13,434 nt of DNA, taken from NCBI GenBank assembly GCA_964495095.1, contig CAZBUH010000052.1:1-13434 (forward strand), in the 5' to 3' direction. Under the pieces are notes generated by a model. It saw only the letters and a program-made list of their open reading frames with translations. It did no database searches and had not been told where the DNA came from. Numbering within the stretch: the first letter of the stretch is position 1; each line of letters begins with the position of its first letter. Below are positions 1 through 6,345 of the stretch, piece after piece. The stretch comes from CAZBUH01 sp964495095. GTDB taxonomy: Bacteria; Bacillota; Clostridia; Oscillospirales; Oscillospiraceae. The translations under genes and the position numbers were made by a program.

Positions 1-51
1 CGGCGTGACCGAGGTCACGCCGCAACCCCTTGAAAACTCAGGGTTTTCAAG
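1..51. repeat. Two adjacent perfect inverted repeats at the window edge
   Basis: Positions 1-10 and 13-22 are exact reverse complements (CGGCGTGACC / GGTCACGCCG) separated by two bases; as RNA this would fold as a 9-bp stem with a CGAG loop. Positions 29-37 and 43-51 form a second perfect 9-bp pair (CTTGAAAAC / GTTTTCAAG) with a five-base spacer. Neither is followed by a clear T-run on either strand, so they are not convincing terminators. They may belong to a mobile-element end, a regulatory site or a gene that lies mostly outside the window. The stretch 52-163 holds no gene I can support and no convincing promoter; only the ribosome binding site of the next gene stands out. Confidence 0.5.
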
Positions 52-163
52 ATTTTCACGCAAATACTGTTTTACGGGGTCCCAGCTTTTGACCGGGCTT
101 ATTTTTTTACTTGCCAGGCGGCGCGTAAGAGAATATCCATACCATAATAAGGGAGGCGGCTGT

Positions 164-559
164 ATGAAGATTAAAATATCCGCGCTATTTATCGCTTTTT
201 CAATTTTCCTGGCTGCCTGCGGCAGCGCTCCGACGGAAAACGCAAGCCCGGAAAAGCTTAAGGAGCTTCGGGCACAGTATCCGTATATGGAGCTTGTAAA
301 CGGAAGCGCCGCCCTGTCGGCGGCCGGGGAAACCCAGTGGGCACGTCCCTTTGACGCGCTGCTTCAGGTGGAAATTACAGGCGGGCTTGAGAGCAACTCA
401 TATATTGCTTATCCTGAACGACCGTGCCGGCAGCGAAAACGCCTTCCGCCGCATATACTGGGGCAGACATATTTTCAGGAGGAATACCAATGTCCCAACA
501 ATTCAGTACGGCGGCAAAACAGTATCTGTGCCGTTTTTACGAAATCCTTGACGAAATGA
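164..559 (+). CDS. Small putative lipoprotein, probably frameshifted
   Basis: The start at 164 is set by GGGAGG at 151-156. The protein begins with a lipoprotein signal peptide: two lysines, a hydrophobic stretch (residues 5-18) and a lipobox Leu-Ala-Ala-Cys with the lipidated Cys at residue 19. It would be anchored on the outer face of the membrane. I do not recognise the mature domain. The 131-residue frame looks genuine only to about residue 81 (base 406). After that its codons become unlike its neighbours (CGA, CGG, low GC at third positions), while the frame one base later carries typical codons and runs from 408 to a stop at 549-551. A single extra base near 407 would explain this. The 3' end overlaps the DUF305 gene by 70 bases. 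It is either a degraded gene, a sequencing error or a truncated protein. Confidence 0.6.
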   Translation: MKIKISALFIAFSIFLAACGSAPTENASPEKLKELRAQYPYMELVNGSAALSAAGETQWARPFDALLQVEITGGLESNSYIAYPERPCRQRKRLPPHILGQTYFQEEYQCPNNSVRRQNSICAVFTKSLTK

Positions 560-1047
560 TAAAGGGCATGGAGGGCGCGGAGCTTACGGACAGCCTTTCC
601 CACAATTTTATTGTCCAGATGATACCCCACCACATGGCGGCCATCGAAATGTCCCGGAATCTTCTGCAATACACGGACTGGTCCCCTTTATCCGCCATAG
701 CCCGCAATATAATCAAAGAGCAGACGGAGAGCATTAGCCGTATGCGGGCCGCCCTGGACAGGTGCAGCGTCTGCCAAAACACGCCGGATGAGCTGTGCCT
801 CTACAAAAGACGCTTCCGGCAGATAACGGAGGAAATGTTCTGCAAAATGGGAAACGCCGAGGCTTCAAACAACATCAACGCCGATTTCATGCGGGAGATG
901 ATACCCCACCACGAGGGGGCTATCAGCATGTCGGAAAACGCCCTCCGCTATCCCATATGCCCGGAGCTTACGCCTATTCTGAACGCCATAATACGTTCTC
1001 AGAAAAAGGGCGTATGCAAAATGGAGCAGCTTCTCCGGCGCGTCTGA
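490..1047 (+). CDS. DUF305 family protein, two His-His motifs
   Basis: The start at 490 is chosen over upstream in-frame codons because AGGAGG sits at 477-482, seven bases away. The 185-residue protein has two copies of the DUF305 signature: QMIPHHMAAIEMS near residues 42-54 and EMIPHHEGAISMS near residues 140-152, with NADFMREMIPHH preceding the second. Between them lies a Cys-rich linker (RCSVCQNTPDELC, about residues 91-103). DUF305 proteins are helical bundles often linked to metal binding; the function is not settled. Unlike many family members, this one has no signal peptide and is predicted cytosolic. It follows a lipoprotein gene and is closed by a terminator at about 1065. Family assignment is confident; the role is unknown. 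Confidence 0.88.
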   Translation: MSQQFSTAAKQYLCRFYEILDEMIKGMEGAELTDSLSHNFIVQMIPHHMAAIEMSRNLLQYTDWSPLSAIARNIIKEQTESISRMRAALDRCSVCQNTPDELCLYKRRFRQITEEMFCKMGNAEASNNINADFMREMIPHHEGAISMSENALRYPICPELTPILNAIIRSQKKGVCKMEQLLRRV

Positions 1048-1064
1048 CCTCTCTCCAGGCTAAA

Positions 1065-1095
1065 CCGCGGGCGCGTTTATGCCCGCGGCTTTTTA
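1065..1095 (+). terminator. Intrinsic terminator after the DUF305 gene
   Basis: A perfect 8-bp GC stem (1065-1072 CCGCGGGC with 1081-1088 GCCCGCGG) closes an eight-base loop and is followed by CTTTTTATTTAT on the plus strand. It lies 17 bases after the DUF305 stop. Read on the minus strand the same stem is followed only by TTTA, so it may weakly serve the convergent kinase-like gene as well. Confidence 0.85.
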
Positions 1096-1116
1096 TTTAT
1101 ACGGTTTTCAGAAGCG

Positions 1117-1725
1117 TCAAAAATTGCCAAGATAGGTGTCGCAGATAAGCTTTACGCACATATCCTGCGGCAGCCTGTCGCTGTTTATCATCATGTGGTA
1201 CAGGTTTGGGTCGTTCCAATCCATGCCGGTGTAGGTCTTATAGTAGGCCTTTCTGGCCTTGTCGGTGCGCTTTAAGAGCCTCACGGCCCTCTTTTCAGGG
1301 AGCTGGAAGCTCTCCATCGTCCTCTGCACCCTGTGGTCCCGTCCGGCGTGGATGAATATGTCCAGCACATCGTCCCTCTCCCGGAGGACATGGTTTGCGC
1401 ACCTTCCGACTATAAGGCACGGCCCTTTCTCCGCAAGCTCCCGGATAAGGCTGAACTGTGTCTCGGCTATCTGGGCGGTAGTGGGCAGAGGTGAGCTGCC
1501 GGCGGTATAAAAATGGGCCGCCTCGGCCTGGGAATATTCAAATCTTGAGGCCAGTATTTCGTCCGTGGCCTGGACGCGCTCAACATCGTAGCCGCTTTTT
1601 GCAGCGGCCTCGGTTATAAGGAACTTATCCACATATGGCAGCTTCAGCTCCTTTGCCGCCTCCTGGGCTATTTCACTGCCCCTGGACTCAAATTCACGGT
1701 TTATTGTGATAATTTTGTAACCCAT
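1117..1725 (-). CDS. Cytidylate-kinase-like family protein
   Basis: The start at 1725 has AGGAGGG at 1737-1731, five bases upstream. The 202-residue product matches the cytidylate kinase-like family (Cytidylate_kin2): an N-terminal strand and loop ITINREFESRGSEIA (residues 5-19), a central CLIVGRCANHVL (about 103-114), an arginine-rich lid (about residues 128-157) and a segment YHMMINSDRLP near residues 177-187. The first loop occupies the P-loop position but lacks the usual Gly-Lys-Ser/Thr, as is common in this family. Members are presumed nucleotide or small-molecule kinases, but substrates are largely unknown. It is a single-gene unit with its own promoter at about 1825-1853 and a leader of roughly 90 bases. 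It is not ordinary Cmk, which is longer and has a canonical P-loop. Confidence 0.85.
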   Translation of the reverse strand: MGYKIITINREFESRGSEIAQEAAKELKLPYVDKFLITEAAAKSGYDVERVQATDEILASRFEYSQAEAAHFYTAGSSPLPTTAQIAETQFSLIRELAEKGPCLIVGRCANHVLRERDDVLDIFIHAGRDHRVQRTMESFQLPEKRAVRLLKRTDKARKAYYKTYTGMDWNDPNLYHMMINSDRLPQDMCVKLICDTYLGNF

Positions 1726-1756
1726 ATATTCCCTCCTGTTTCCGCGGCTCAGGCTC

Positions 1757-1783
1757 CCGTCCCAGGCTTACCCGGCGGGACGG
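1757..1783 (-). other. Leader hairpin upstream of the kinase-like gene
   Basis: A perfect 7-bp GC stem (1757-1763 with 1777-1783) encloses a 13-base loop within the predicted 5' leader, 30-60 bases before the start codon. No T-run follows on the minus strand, so it is not a terminator. It could affect translation or mRNA stability. No known riboswitch class is recognisable. Confidence 0.35.
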
Positions 1784-1824
1784 CGCTGTACCTCTTTTAT
1801 GTTTTCGCAGATATCATAATATTT

Positions 1825-1853
1825 ATTTTATCTGAAAAAGCCGCAAAAATCAA
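1825..1853 (-). promoter_or_regulatory. Predicted sigma-A promoter of the kinase-like gene
   Basis: On the minus strand TTGATT (1853-1848) and TAAAAT (1830-1825) are separated by 17 bases, inside the AT-rich gap between the DUF1292 stop and the kinase-like gene. Transcription would start near 1818. Confidence 0.6.
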
Positions 1854-1867
1854 GATATTCCGCCGCT

Positions 1868-2173
1868 TCACGCAGGGCCGCCGCCCTTGTTGCGGGCGCG
1901 CTCCTCATTTTCCCGCAGGCGCAATGACATATACTCCTGGAATATGCGCTCTATAAGGGCCGGGTCGGTGACGATATTCAGCCGGGCCATCTCCCCCTCC
2001 CCCTTTGAAACCTCAAAGACGAGGGCCTGATTTTCGTCAAGTCCCGGGACGCTCTCCGCCGGGGCCAGCACGGCGTACTGCCTGCCGCCCAGCTCTATGG
2101 AGGCCACCCGCTCAAATTTTTTCTCCCCGCCGCTTGTGCGGAGGGTCACATATTCCTTTTCATCCTTCTCCAT
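1868..2173 (-). CDS. DUF1292 domain protein
   Basis: The start at 2173 is preferred over the upstream in-frame codon at 2200 because an AGGGAG ribosome binding site lies at 2186-2181, seven bases away. The 101-residue product resembles DUF1292 proteins: a strand YVTLRTSGGEKKFE, then ELGGRQYAVLAP, an acidic middle with VFEVSKGEGEM, and a C-terminal helix FQEYMSLRLRENEERA. The family is a small, soluble, widespread Firmicutes group of unknown function. It is the last gene of the minus-strand operon and overlaps the 3' end of the regulator gene by 14 bases, so translation is probably coupled. Nothing in the sequence ties it to sugar uptake other than its position. Confidence 0.75.
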   Translation of the reverse strand: MEKDEKEYVTLRTSGGEKKFERVASIELGGRQYAVLAPAESVPGLDENQALVFEVSKGEGEMARLNIVTDPALIERIFQEYMSLRLRENEERARNKGGGPA

Positions 2174-3053
2174 TTTCCGTCTCCCTGTGGTTTGACACAT
2201 ATGTTTTCTGCATTATGCGCACATATTCCTCATGATTTGTGTTTATAAGCGCGGTGAACAGTATATCTATCATATTCAGCGAGGATATCCGGCTGGACAT
2301 GCCCCCCAGTCTGTCCCACGACTCGCTGGACTGCACGAAAAGATTATAGGCGCACTTCCCGCTGAGGCGGTTTTCAGAGAGGGAGGTCAGCGACACGGTG
2401 GTTATGCCGCAGTAGTTCAGGGTGTTGGCCACCTCTATAATCTCGTCCGTTTCGCCGGTATATGATATGAGAATCGCCAGGGCGTCCGCCGGGCTGGCCT
2501 TTGCGCTTATGAGCATTGTGGCCCTGTCCCCGAAGCTGGAGGAGGGTATGCCAAGCCGCATACATTTTATGCAGGCGTCGGCGGCCACGAGATTGGAGGG
2601 CCCCACGCCGTAAAAATCCACCCGGCTGGCGCTGTGCATAAGGCTTACCACCTTTGTTATCACGTCCGCGTGATTCAGCGTACTTGTGTCGATGATGGAT
2701 TTCGCGTTCTGGTTTGACACCTTGTTGATTATATCGAAGATAGTGTCATACCGGTCCACCGGCGTCTGGGCCACTTCAAGGATATTGAGCTGCGTGTAGT
2801 TTGCGATTTCCGCCGAAAGCGTCAGCCGGAAATCGGTATAGCTGTCTATGCCCAGCTTGTGGCACAGCCGTTTTACTGTGGTGGTGGAGGTGAAGGTCTT
2901 TTCCCCCAATTCCACAATCCCCATATTGGAGACTTCCTGAATATTTGCGAAAATATAGTCCACAATATGCCGCTCTGACGGTGAAAGATCCTTCACCTGC
3001 CGCATTTTCGCCAGCAGACTGTAATGCGGCCTGTTACGGTTATACGTACTCAT
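2160..3053 (-). CDS. MurR/RpiR family transcriptional regulator
   Basis: A 297-residue protein with the standard two-domain layout. The N-terminal HTH domain spans about residues 1-80 and includes LSPSERHIVDYI and the recognition region FTSTTTVKRLCHKLGIDSY. The C-terminal SIS domain, about residues 125-265, contains VDFYGVGPSNLVAADACIK and ISYTGETDEIIEV, the phosphosugar-binding loops. Family members sense a sugar phosphate and repress or activate nearby sugar catabolic genes. Here it is co-transcribed with the PTS and is the obvious candidate regulator, with amino-sugar phosphate as the inferred ligand. Its start codon overlaps the HPr stop as ATGA (3053-3050), and GGAG lies about seven bases upstream. 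Its own end overlaps the DUF1292 gene. Confidence 0.92.
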   Translation of the reverse strand: MSTYNRNRPHYSLLAKMRQVKDLSPSERHIVDYIFANIQEVSNMGIVELGEKTFTSTTTVKRLCHKLGIDSYTDFRLTLSAEIANYTQLNILEVAQTPVDRYDTIFDIINKVSNQNAKSIIDTSTLNHADVITKVVSLMHSASRVDFYGVGPSNLVAADACIKCMRLGIPSSSFGDRATMLISAKASPADALAILISYTGETDEIIEVANTLNYCGITTVSLTSLSENRLSGKCAYNLFVQSSESWDRLGGMSSRISSLNMIDILFTALINTNHEEYVRIMQKTYVSNHRETENGEG

Positions 3054-3313
3054 AGCTTCTCCGCTTCAAATATTTCGCGTATCTTGTCTGCTATCTCCTG
3101 CTCTTTCTCGTCCTCTACGGACACGGTAATAGTCTCCCCCTGCTTCACCTGAAGGCCCATAACGGCGAACATACGCTTTGCATCGGCCGACTTATCGCCG
3201 TGGATAATTGTAATTTTCGCGGACTTGTACGGCTGTACCGCCTTTACAACAAGTCCTACGGGCCGGGCGTGGAGCCCCATTGAATCGTGGATAGTGTAAT
3301 CAAAAGAAACCAT
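3050..3313 (-). CDS. ptsH: HPr-family phosphocarrier lacking the regulatory serine
   Basis: An 87-residue HPr, the small cytosolic carrier that takes phosphate from enzyme I and passes it to EIIA. The active site GLHARPVG places the phosphorylated histidine at residue 15, exactly as in classical HPr. The second signature is KSADAKRMFAVMGLQVKQG (residues 41-59). Aligned with Bacillus HPr (NLKSIMGVMSLG), the kinase-target Ser46 is replaced by Arg47, so control by HPr kinase and a CcpA-type corepressor role are not expected. GGAGG lies nine bases before the start. The gene sits after the membrane-protein gene and is coupled to the regulator gene by an ATGA overlap. The enzyme I gene is about 6.6 kb away on the other strand. 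It could be the general HPr of the cell or a dedicated paralogue. Confidence 0.92.
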   Translation of the reverse strand: MVSFDYTIHDSMGLHARPVGLVVKAVQPYKSAKITIIHGDKSADAKRMFAVMGLQVKQGETITVSVEDEKEQEIADKIREIFEAEKL

Positions 3314-3347
3314 GTTTTCATTCCTCCGTTTTTTGGAAAAGCCGCCG

Positions 3348-4076
3348 CTACTTCACAGCGAGAATGCCCGGCTCCTCCATGGCCGCAGCTATGACAGGCT
3401 CATACCTGGTGCCCTTAAGATTTTTGGCCGCCCGGTTTAAATACGTCTCCATAAGCTCCGGGTCGCCCTTAAAATACGCCAGTTTTGCCACCCGGTACTG
3501 GGTGACGCCCCGCATCACATCGTTTTTCGTGTGGGAGGCCCGGCCCATGAGCTTTTTTATAAGGCTCACATCGTGGTCCACATATACGCCGATTATCATG
3601 TCCGCCTCTTTCAGAATAGAGGCGTAAGGCTCCGTCTCCAGCGCCTTTGCCCGCTCCAAAAGGCCATACAGCAGATCCCGGTATTCCCTCGCCCGCTCCG
3701 GCTCGCAGGAGACAGCGTAATAGGAGATGCACTTCTGGTAAAATTCCAGCTTGTCATTCGGCTCCAGCTTCATTTTGCCCAGCCGTGCGATACACTCCTG
3801 GATTTTTTCGTCCTGGCCCAGGGCCATATACGCCTCCATTTTCCATATATACAGGATGGGCTTGCGGAATATCATCCGGAGGCGCTTATTGTTCTCCAGC
3901 CGCTCCGCGCACAGGGCGGGATTTACCCGCAAAAGCTCCTCTATGGCGGCTGCGGAACGGCTGCGCAGAAAGACCTGAAGCCGCAGCAGCAAAAACGCGG
4001 CTACGGCTGTGACTAAAAACAGCAATATAAAATACCAGTGCTGGCCCAGCCAGCTTAAAATGGCTTTAAAATCCAT
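3348..4076 (-). CDS. Membrane-anchored helical protein of unknown function in the PTS operon
   Basis: The start at 4076 (ATG) is preferred to a TTG at 4088, because the GAGG at 4086-4083 serves it and overlaps the TTG. The 242-residue product has one N-terminal transmembrane segment (about residues 13-33) followed by Arg residues, so the rest should be cytoplasmic. The soluble part is nearly all helical, with repeated pairs such as ILYIWKMEAYMALGQDEKIQ, KLEFYQKCISYYAVSCEPERA and QYRVAKLAYFKGDPELMETYL that resemble tetratricopeptide-like repeats. I do not recognise a named family. It lies 18 bases after EIIA and 34 before HPr, clearly within the operon. A scaffold or accessory role for the PTS is possible, but it could be an unrelated passenger. 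Confidence 0.75.
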   Translation of the reverse strand: MDFKAILSWLGQHWYFILLFLVTAVAAFLLLRLQVFLRSRSAAAIEELLRVNPALCAERLENNKRLRMIFRKPILYIWKMEAYMALGQDEKIQECIARLGKMKLEPNDKLEFYQKCISYYAVSCEPERAREYRDLLYGLLERAKALETEPYASILKEADMIIGVYVDHDVSLIKKLMGRASHTKNDVMRGVTQYRVAKLAYFKGDPELMETYLNRAAKNLKGTRYEPVIAAAMEEPGILAVK

Positions 4077-4094
4077 ACCAAACCTCAAAAATGA

Positions 4095-4487
4095 TTATTC
4101 CTCAACCGGCGGGAATCTCAGTATGGTGCTTCTGGCCACCTCGCAGGCCATGTCGGCAAGCTCCGAGGCGGAGAGCTCAAGATTAAAGGATATCTCGGTG
4201 TACGCGGAGGTGTTCACCCCCGCCACGCAGCAGTAACCGTCATGCTCCGCGCATATGGCGGCCGCCTCCCTGAACGGGGACCCGCCTGCCAAATCGCAGC
4301 AGAACAGCACACCGCTGTCCCCCGCCCATTCCAGCGCGCCGCGGAGCTTTTCCTGAAGCGCCGGGATATCGTCCTGCTCGTTAAAATCTATGTAGTAATA
4401 GTCCTCAAGTTCACCGATAAGCATCGCAATATTACGCTTCATGGCGGTGCCGTATCCGCCGTGCCCCAGTATTACGACCTTAGTCAT
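4095..4487 (-). CDS. PTS EIIA component, mannose/sorbose family
   Basis: The start at 4487 is chosen over an upstream in-frame codon at 4526 because AGGTGA lies at 4498-4493 and the product then begins with the family-typical MTKVVILGHGGYG. The 130-residue cytosolic domain fits EIIA of the mannose family (about 130 residues). His9 in ILGHGGYG is the residue that accepts phosphate from HPr. CDLAGGSPF (about residues 64-72) and VAGVNTSA (about 85-92) are the other conserved loops. EIIA here is a separate protein, not fused to EIIB as in E. coli ManX. It is parted from EIIBCD by the SIS-domain gene and a 154-base gap with a hairpin. Confidence 0.9.
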   Translation of the reverse strand: MTKVVILGHGGYGTAMKRNIAMLIGELEDYYYIDFNEQDDIPALQEKLRGALEWAGDSGVLFCCDLAGGSPFREAAAICAEHDGYCCVAGVNTSAYTEISFNLELSASELADMACEVARSTILRFPPVEE

Positions 4488-4605
4488 GAAAATCACCTGC
4501 CGTCTCCAATATAGTAGAAAAACCACCGGCGCCTTATATGCCTGTGGCGGACTCCCTAAATTAATTTTTCACTGCCGGGAAACGAAACGCTCCCAAAGCC
4601 GCGCA

Positions 4606-4633
4606 GCCTCCCGCCGCCGGAGCGGCGGGAGGC
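4606..4633 (-). other. Strong intercistronic hairpin between the SIS and EIIA genes
   Basis: A perfect 12-bp GC stem (4606-4617 with 4622-4633) closes a four-base loop, starting eight bases after the SIS-domain gene stop on the minus strand. There is no adjacent T-run in either direction, so a classical intrinsic terminator is unlikely. It may protect the upstream message from 3' exonucleases or lower EIIA and downstream expression relative to EIIBCD. The rest of the 154-base gap (4488-4641) shows only the EIIA ribosome binding site and no good promoter. Confidence 0.6.
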
Positions 4634-4641
4634 GATATCCG

Positions 4642-5403
4642 TTACATGTTATTGTTCTTAAATACCAACTCACGATATGCGGCGTAAACTTCCTGCATAT
4701 AGTCCTTGGGTATCTCCGTGACATTCGGGGAAACGAAGATATACATCTTGTGCCCCATTTTCTGGAGGCGCAGCGAAGTCTCCGAGGCGAGGGTCTGGGT
4801 TATGGTGACCACGGCCACCGTCGAGGACGCGCCCACCTTCTGGTAATACCCGGGAACGGGAACAAGGGAGTCCTCCAGCGGACAGCAGTTATCTATGAGG
4901 ATATCCGCCAGATCGCCCAGCTTTTTACCGGAGGAGTGCGTAGCCGCGGCCTTTTTGTAATTTTCACCGCTGGTGACGGCTATTACCTTAAGCCCGCGCT
5001 CCTTGGCGTACAGCGCCGCCTCCACAGGAGCGGCGTTCAGGCCGCCGTGGGAGTATATGATGATTGCCTCCCCCTCCTGGAGGTTGTAGCTCTGGAGGAA
5101 GTTTGCTATGTATCCCTCCTGGCGTTCTATCCAGAGAAGCTCCCGGGCGCCGCCAGGGCCAATAACATTATTCCACATAAGCCTGGGATCCATAAGCGGA
5201 TGCCAGCCTACAGTGCCGCCGTAACGGGGAAACAGATCCTGAACCGGCAGTACGGAGTGTCCGCTGCCGAACATGTGTACCATTTTCCCTGACGCAATGA
5301 TCCCGGCGCAAAGATCGGCCGCCGCCTGGATGTTGGCGGTTTGCTCCTTGTCGATTCTTTCGATCACCTCAGTGATTTTGCTTAGGTATTCAAGTTGTGC
5401 CAT
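4642..5403 (-). CDS. SIS-domain sugar-phosphate protein (SIS_2 / UPF0309-like)
   Basis: A 253-residue cytosolic protein with one SIS domain of the GmhA-like SIS_2 type. An N-terminal helix precedes MVHMFGSGHSVLPVQDLF (about residues 41-58), the phosphosugar-binding loop. YSHGGLNAAPVEAALYAKERGLKVIAVTSG (about 117-146) forms the second sugar-binding loop. A later segment, TLASETSLRLQKMG, contains a conserved Glu that could serve in catalysis. The family is usually annotated only as sugar isomerase domain or UPF0309; an isomerase, deaminase or epimerase acting on the imported sugar phosphate is inferred. It is too short for AgaS and lacks MurQ signatures. AGGAGG at 5419-5414 lies ten bases upstream. 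The gene sits between EIID and EIIA. Confidence 0.8.
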   Translation of the reverse strand: MAQLEYLSKITEVIERIDKEQTANIQAAADLCAGIIASGKMVHMFGSGHSVLPVQDLFPRYGGTVGWHPLMDPRLMWNNVIGPGGARELLWIERQEGYIANFLQSYNLQEGEAIIIYSHGGLNAAPVEAALYAKERGLKVIAVTSGENYKKAAATHSSGKKLGDLADILIDNCCPLEDSLVPVPGYYQKVGASSTVAVVTITQTLASETSLRLQKMGHKMYIFVSPNVTEIPKDYMQEVYAAYRELVFKNNNM

Positions 5404-5458
5404 TTTAAGGAGTCCTCCTAAGATAAAATTCTAAATGAGCCGGCTTTAAAAGCTCAGA

Positions 5459-6343
5459 TCAAACATAGACGCCCACATTGGGGATATAGCCGATAGCCGT
5501 CAGAACTGCCGCCAATACCAGGATTATGCCCATGATTGCCAGCGGGGACCAGTTCTTTTTGGTGTACAGCCTGTAGACAAACAGCGTAAGTCCCAGAGGA
5601 ACTATGGACGGGAACACGGAGTTCAGCAGGTTATCCAGATTGAATACTGAAATAACGCCGTCTGTATAGGTCTGTGTAGCCTCGTCAAACACCTGGGTAG
5701 CGGTCTTAATGTCGATATTCAGCGTGCACGTTACGAAGCTCGCCGTCAGCGCGCCGACTACCACAAGACCGAGTATGGATATAGCGGACATTATCTTATC
5801 CAATTGGCCCGAAGCCATAAACCGCTGTACGCCTTCCAGTCCGGCCTTGTAGCCCAGCTTGAAGAGCTTCCAGCTCAGTATGTACGTGCCAAGGGGATAT
5901 ACGATTATGTATACCAGGGCGCCCACCCATTGGGCGGAGGTAAGGGCCTGGGATATGGAGAGGCAGATTGTAAGCAGCAGCGGTATAATCGTCGCCACCC
6001 ACAGGGAATCGCCTATTGCGGAGGTGGGGCCGATAAGGGCTACCTTCGCCTCGGTTATGGCCTCGGCAGTGCCGACGCCGTTTGCAAGCTGCTCTTCCAT
6101 TCCTATGGCTATGCCGTTGCATATGGAGCCCACCTGGGACTCGGTATTGAACAGTGTGATATGGCGCTGCAGGCCCGCGGCCTTCTCTTCTTTAGTGTCA
6201 TAAAGCTCGTCTATTACGGGAGCCATTGACTGGCCGAAGGCCATACCCAGCATTGTCTCTGCCTGCTGTGAGCAGCCGTTCCAGAAAAACCAGTTTGTAA
6301 ATGACTTTTTCAGGGTTTTTGCGCTGACTTTTTTATTCGCCAT
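5459..6343 (-). CDS. PTS EIID component, mannose/sorbose family
   Basis: A 294-residue membrane subunit of the mannose-class transporter; with EIIC it forms the channel. The N-terminus shows the family pattern SFTNWFFWNGCSQQAETMLG, then FGQSMAPVIDELY, RHITLFNTESQVGSICNG (about residues 60-77) and GPTSAIGDSLWVATIIP (about 105-121). Hydrophobic segments occur near residues 114-132, 138-157, 186-206 and 270-288. The length is at the usual size for EIID. GGAGGTGG at 6358-6351 serves the start and lies inside the end of the EIIC gene, with only two bases between the genes. The substrate cannot be told from the sequence; the nagA/nagB genes nearby suggest an amino sugar. Confidence 0.93.
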   Translation of the reverse strand: MANKKVSAKTLKKSFTNWFFWNGCSQQAETMLGMAFGQSMAPVIDELYDTKEEKAAGLQRHITLFNTESQVGSICNGIAIGMEEQLANGVGTAEAITEAKVALIGPTSAIGDSLWVATIIPLLLTICLSISQALTSAQWVGALVYIIVYPLGTYILSWKLFKLGYKAGLEGVQRFMASGQLDKIMSAISILGLVVVGALTASFVTCTLNIDIKTATQVFDEATQTYTDGVISVFNLDNLLNSVFPSIVPLGLTLFVYRLYTKKNWSPLAIMGIILVLAAVLTAIGYIPNVGVYV

Positions 6344-6345
6344 GA

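Noticed and set aside
89..148. A promoter for the lipoprotein gene using TTGACC at 89 or TTGCCA at 111
   Set aside because: No reasonable -10 element stands at 16-18 bases from either; the CATAAT at 143 is too far away.
4606..4633. The hairpin after the SIS-domain gene as an intrinsic terminator
   Set aside because: No T-run follows the stem on either strand, so I recorded it only as an intercistronic structure.
4441..5292. A 283-codon plus-strand frame opposite the SIS-domain gene
   Set aside because: The opposite strand encodes a recognisable SIS-domain protein with a good ribosome binding site; this frame has none and a biased, unstructured composition.
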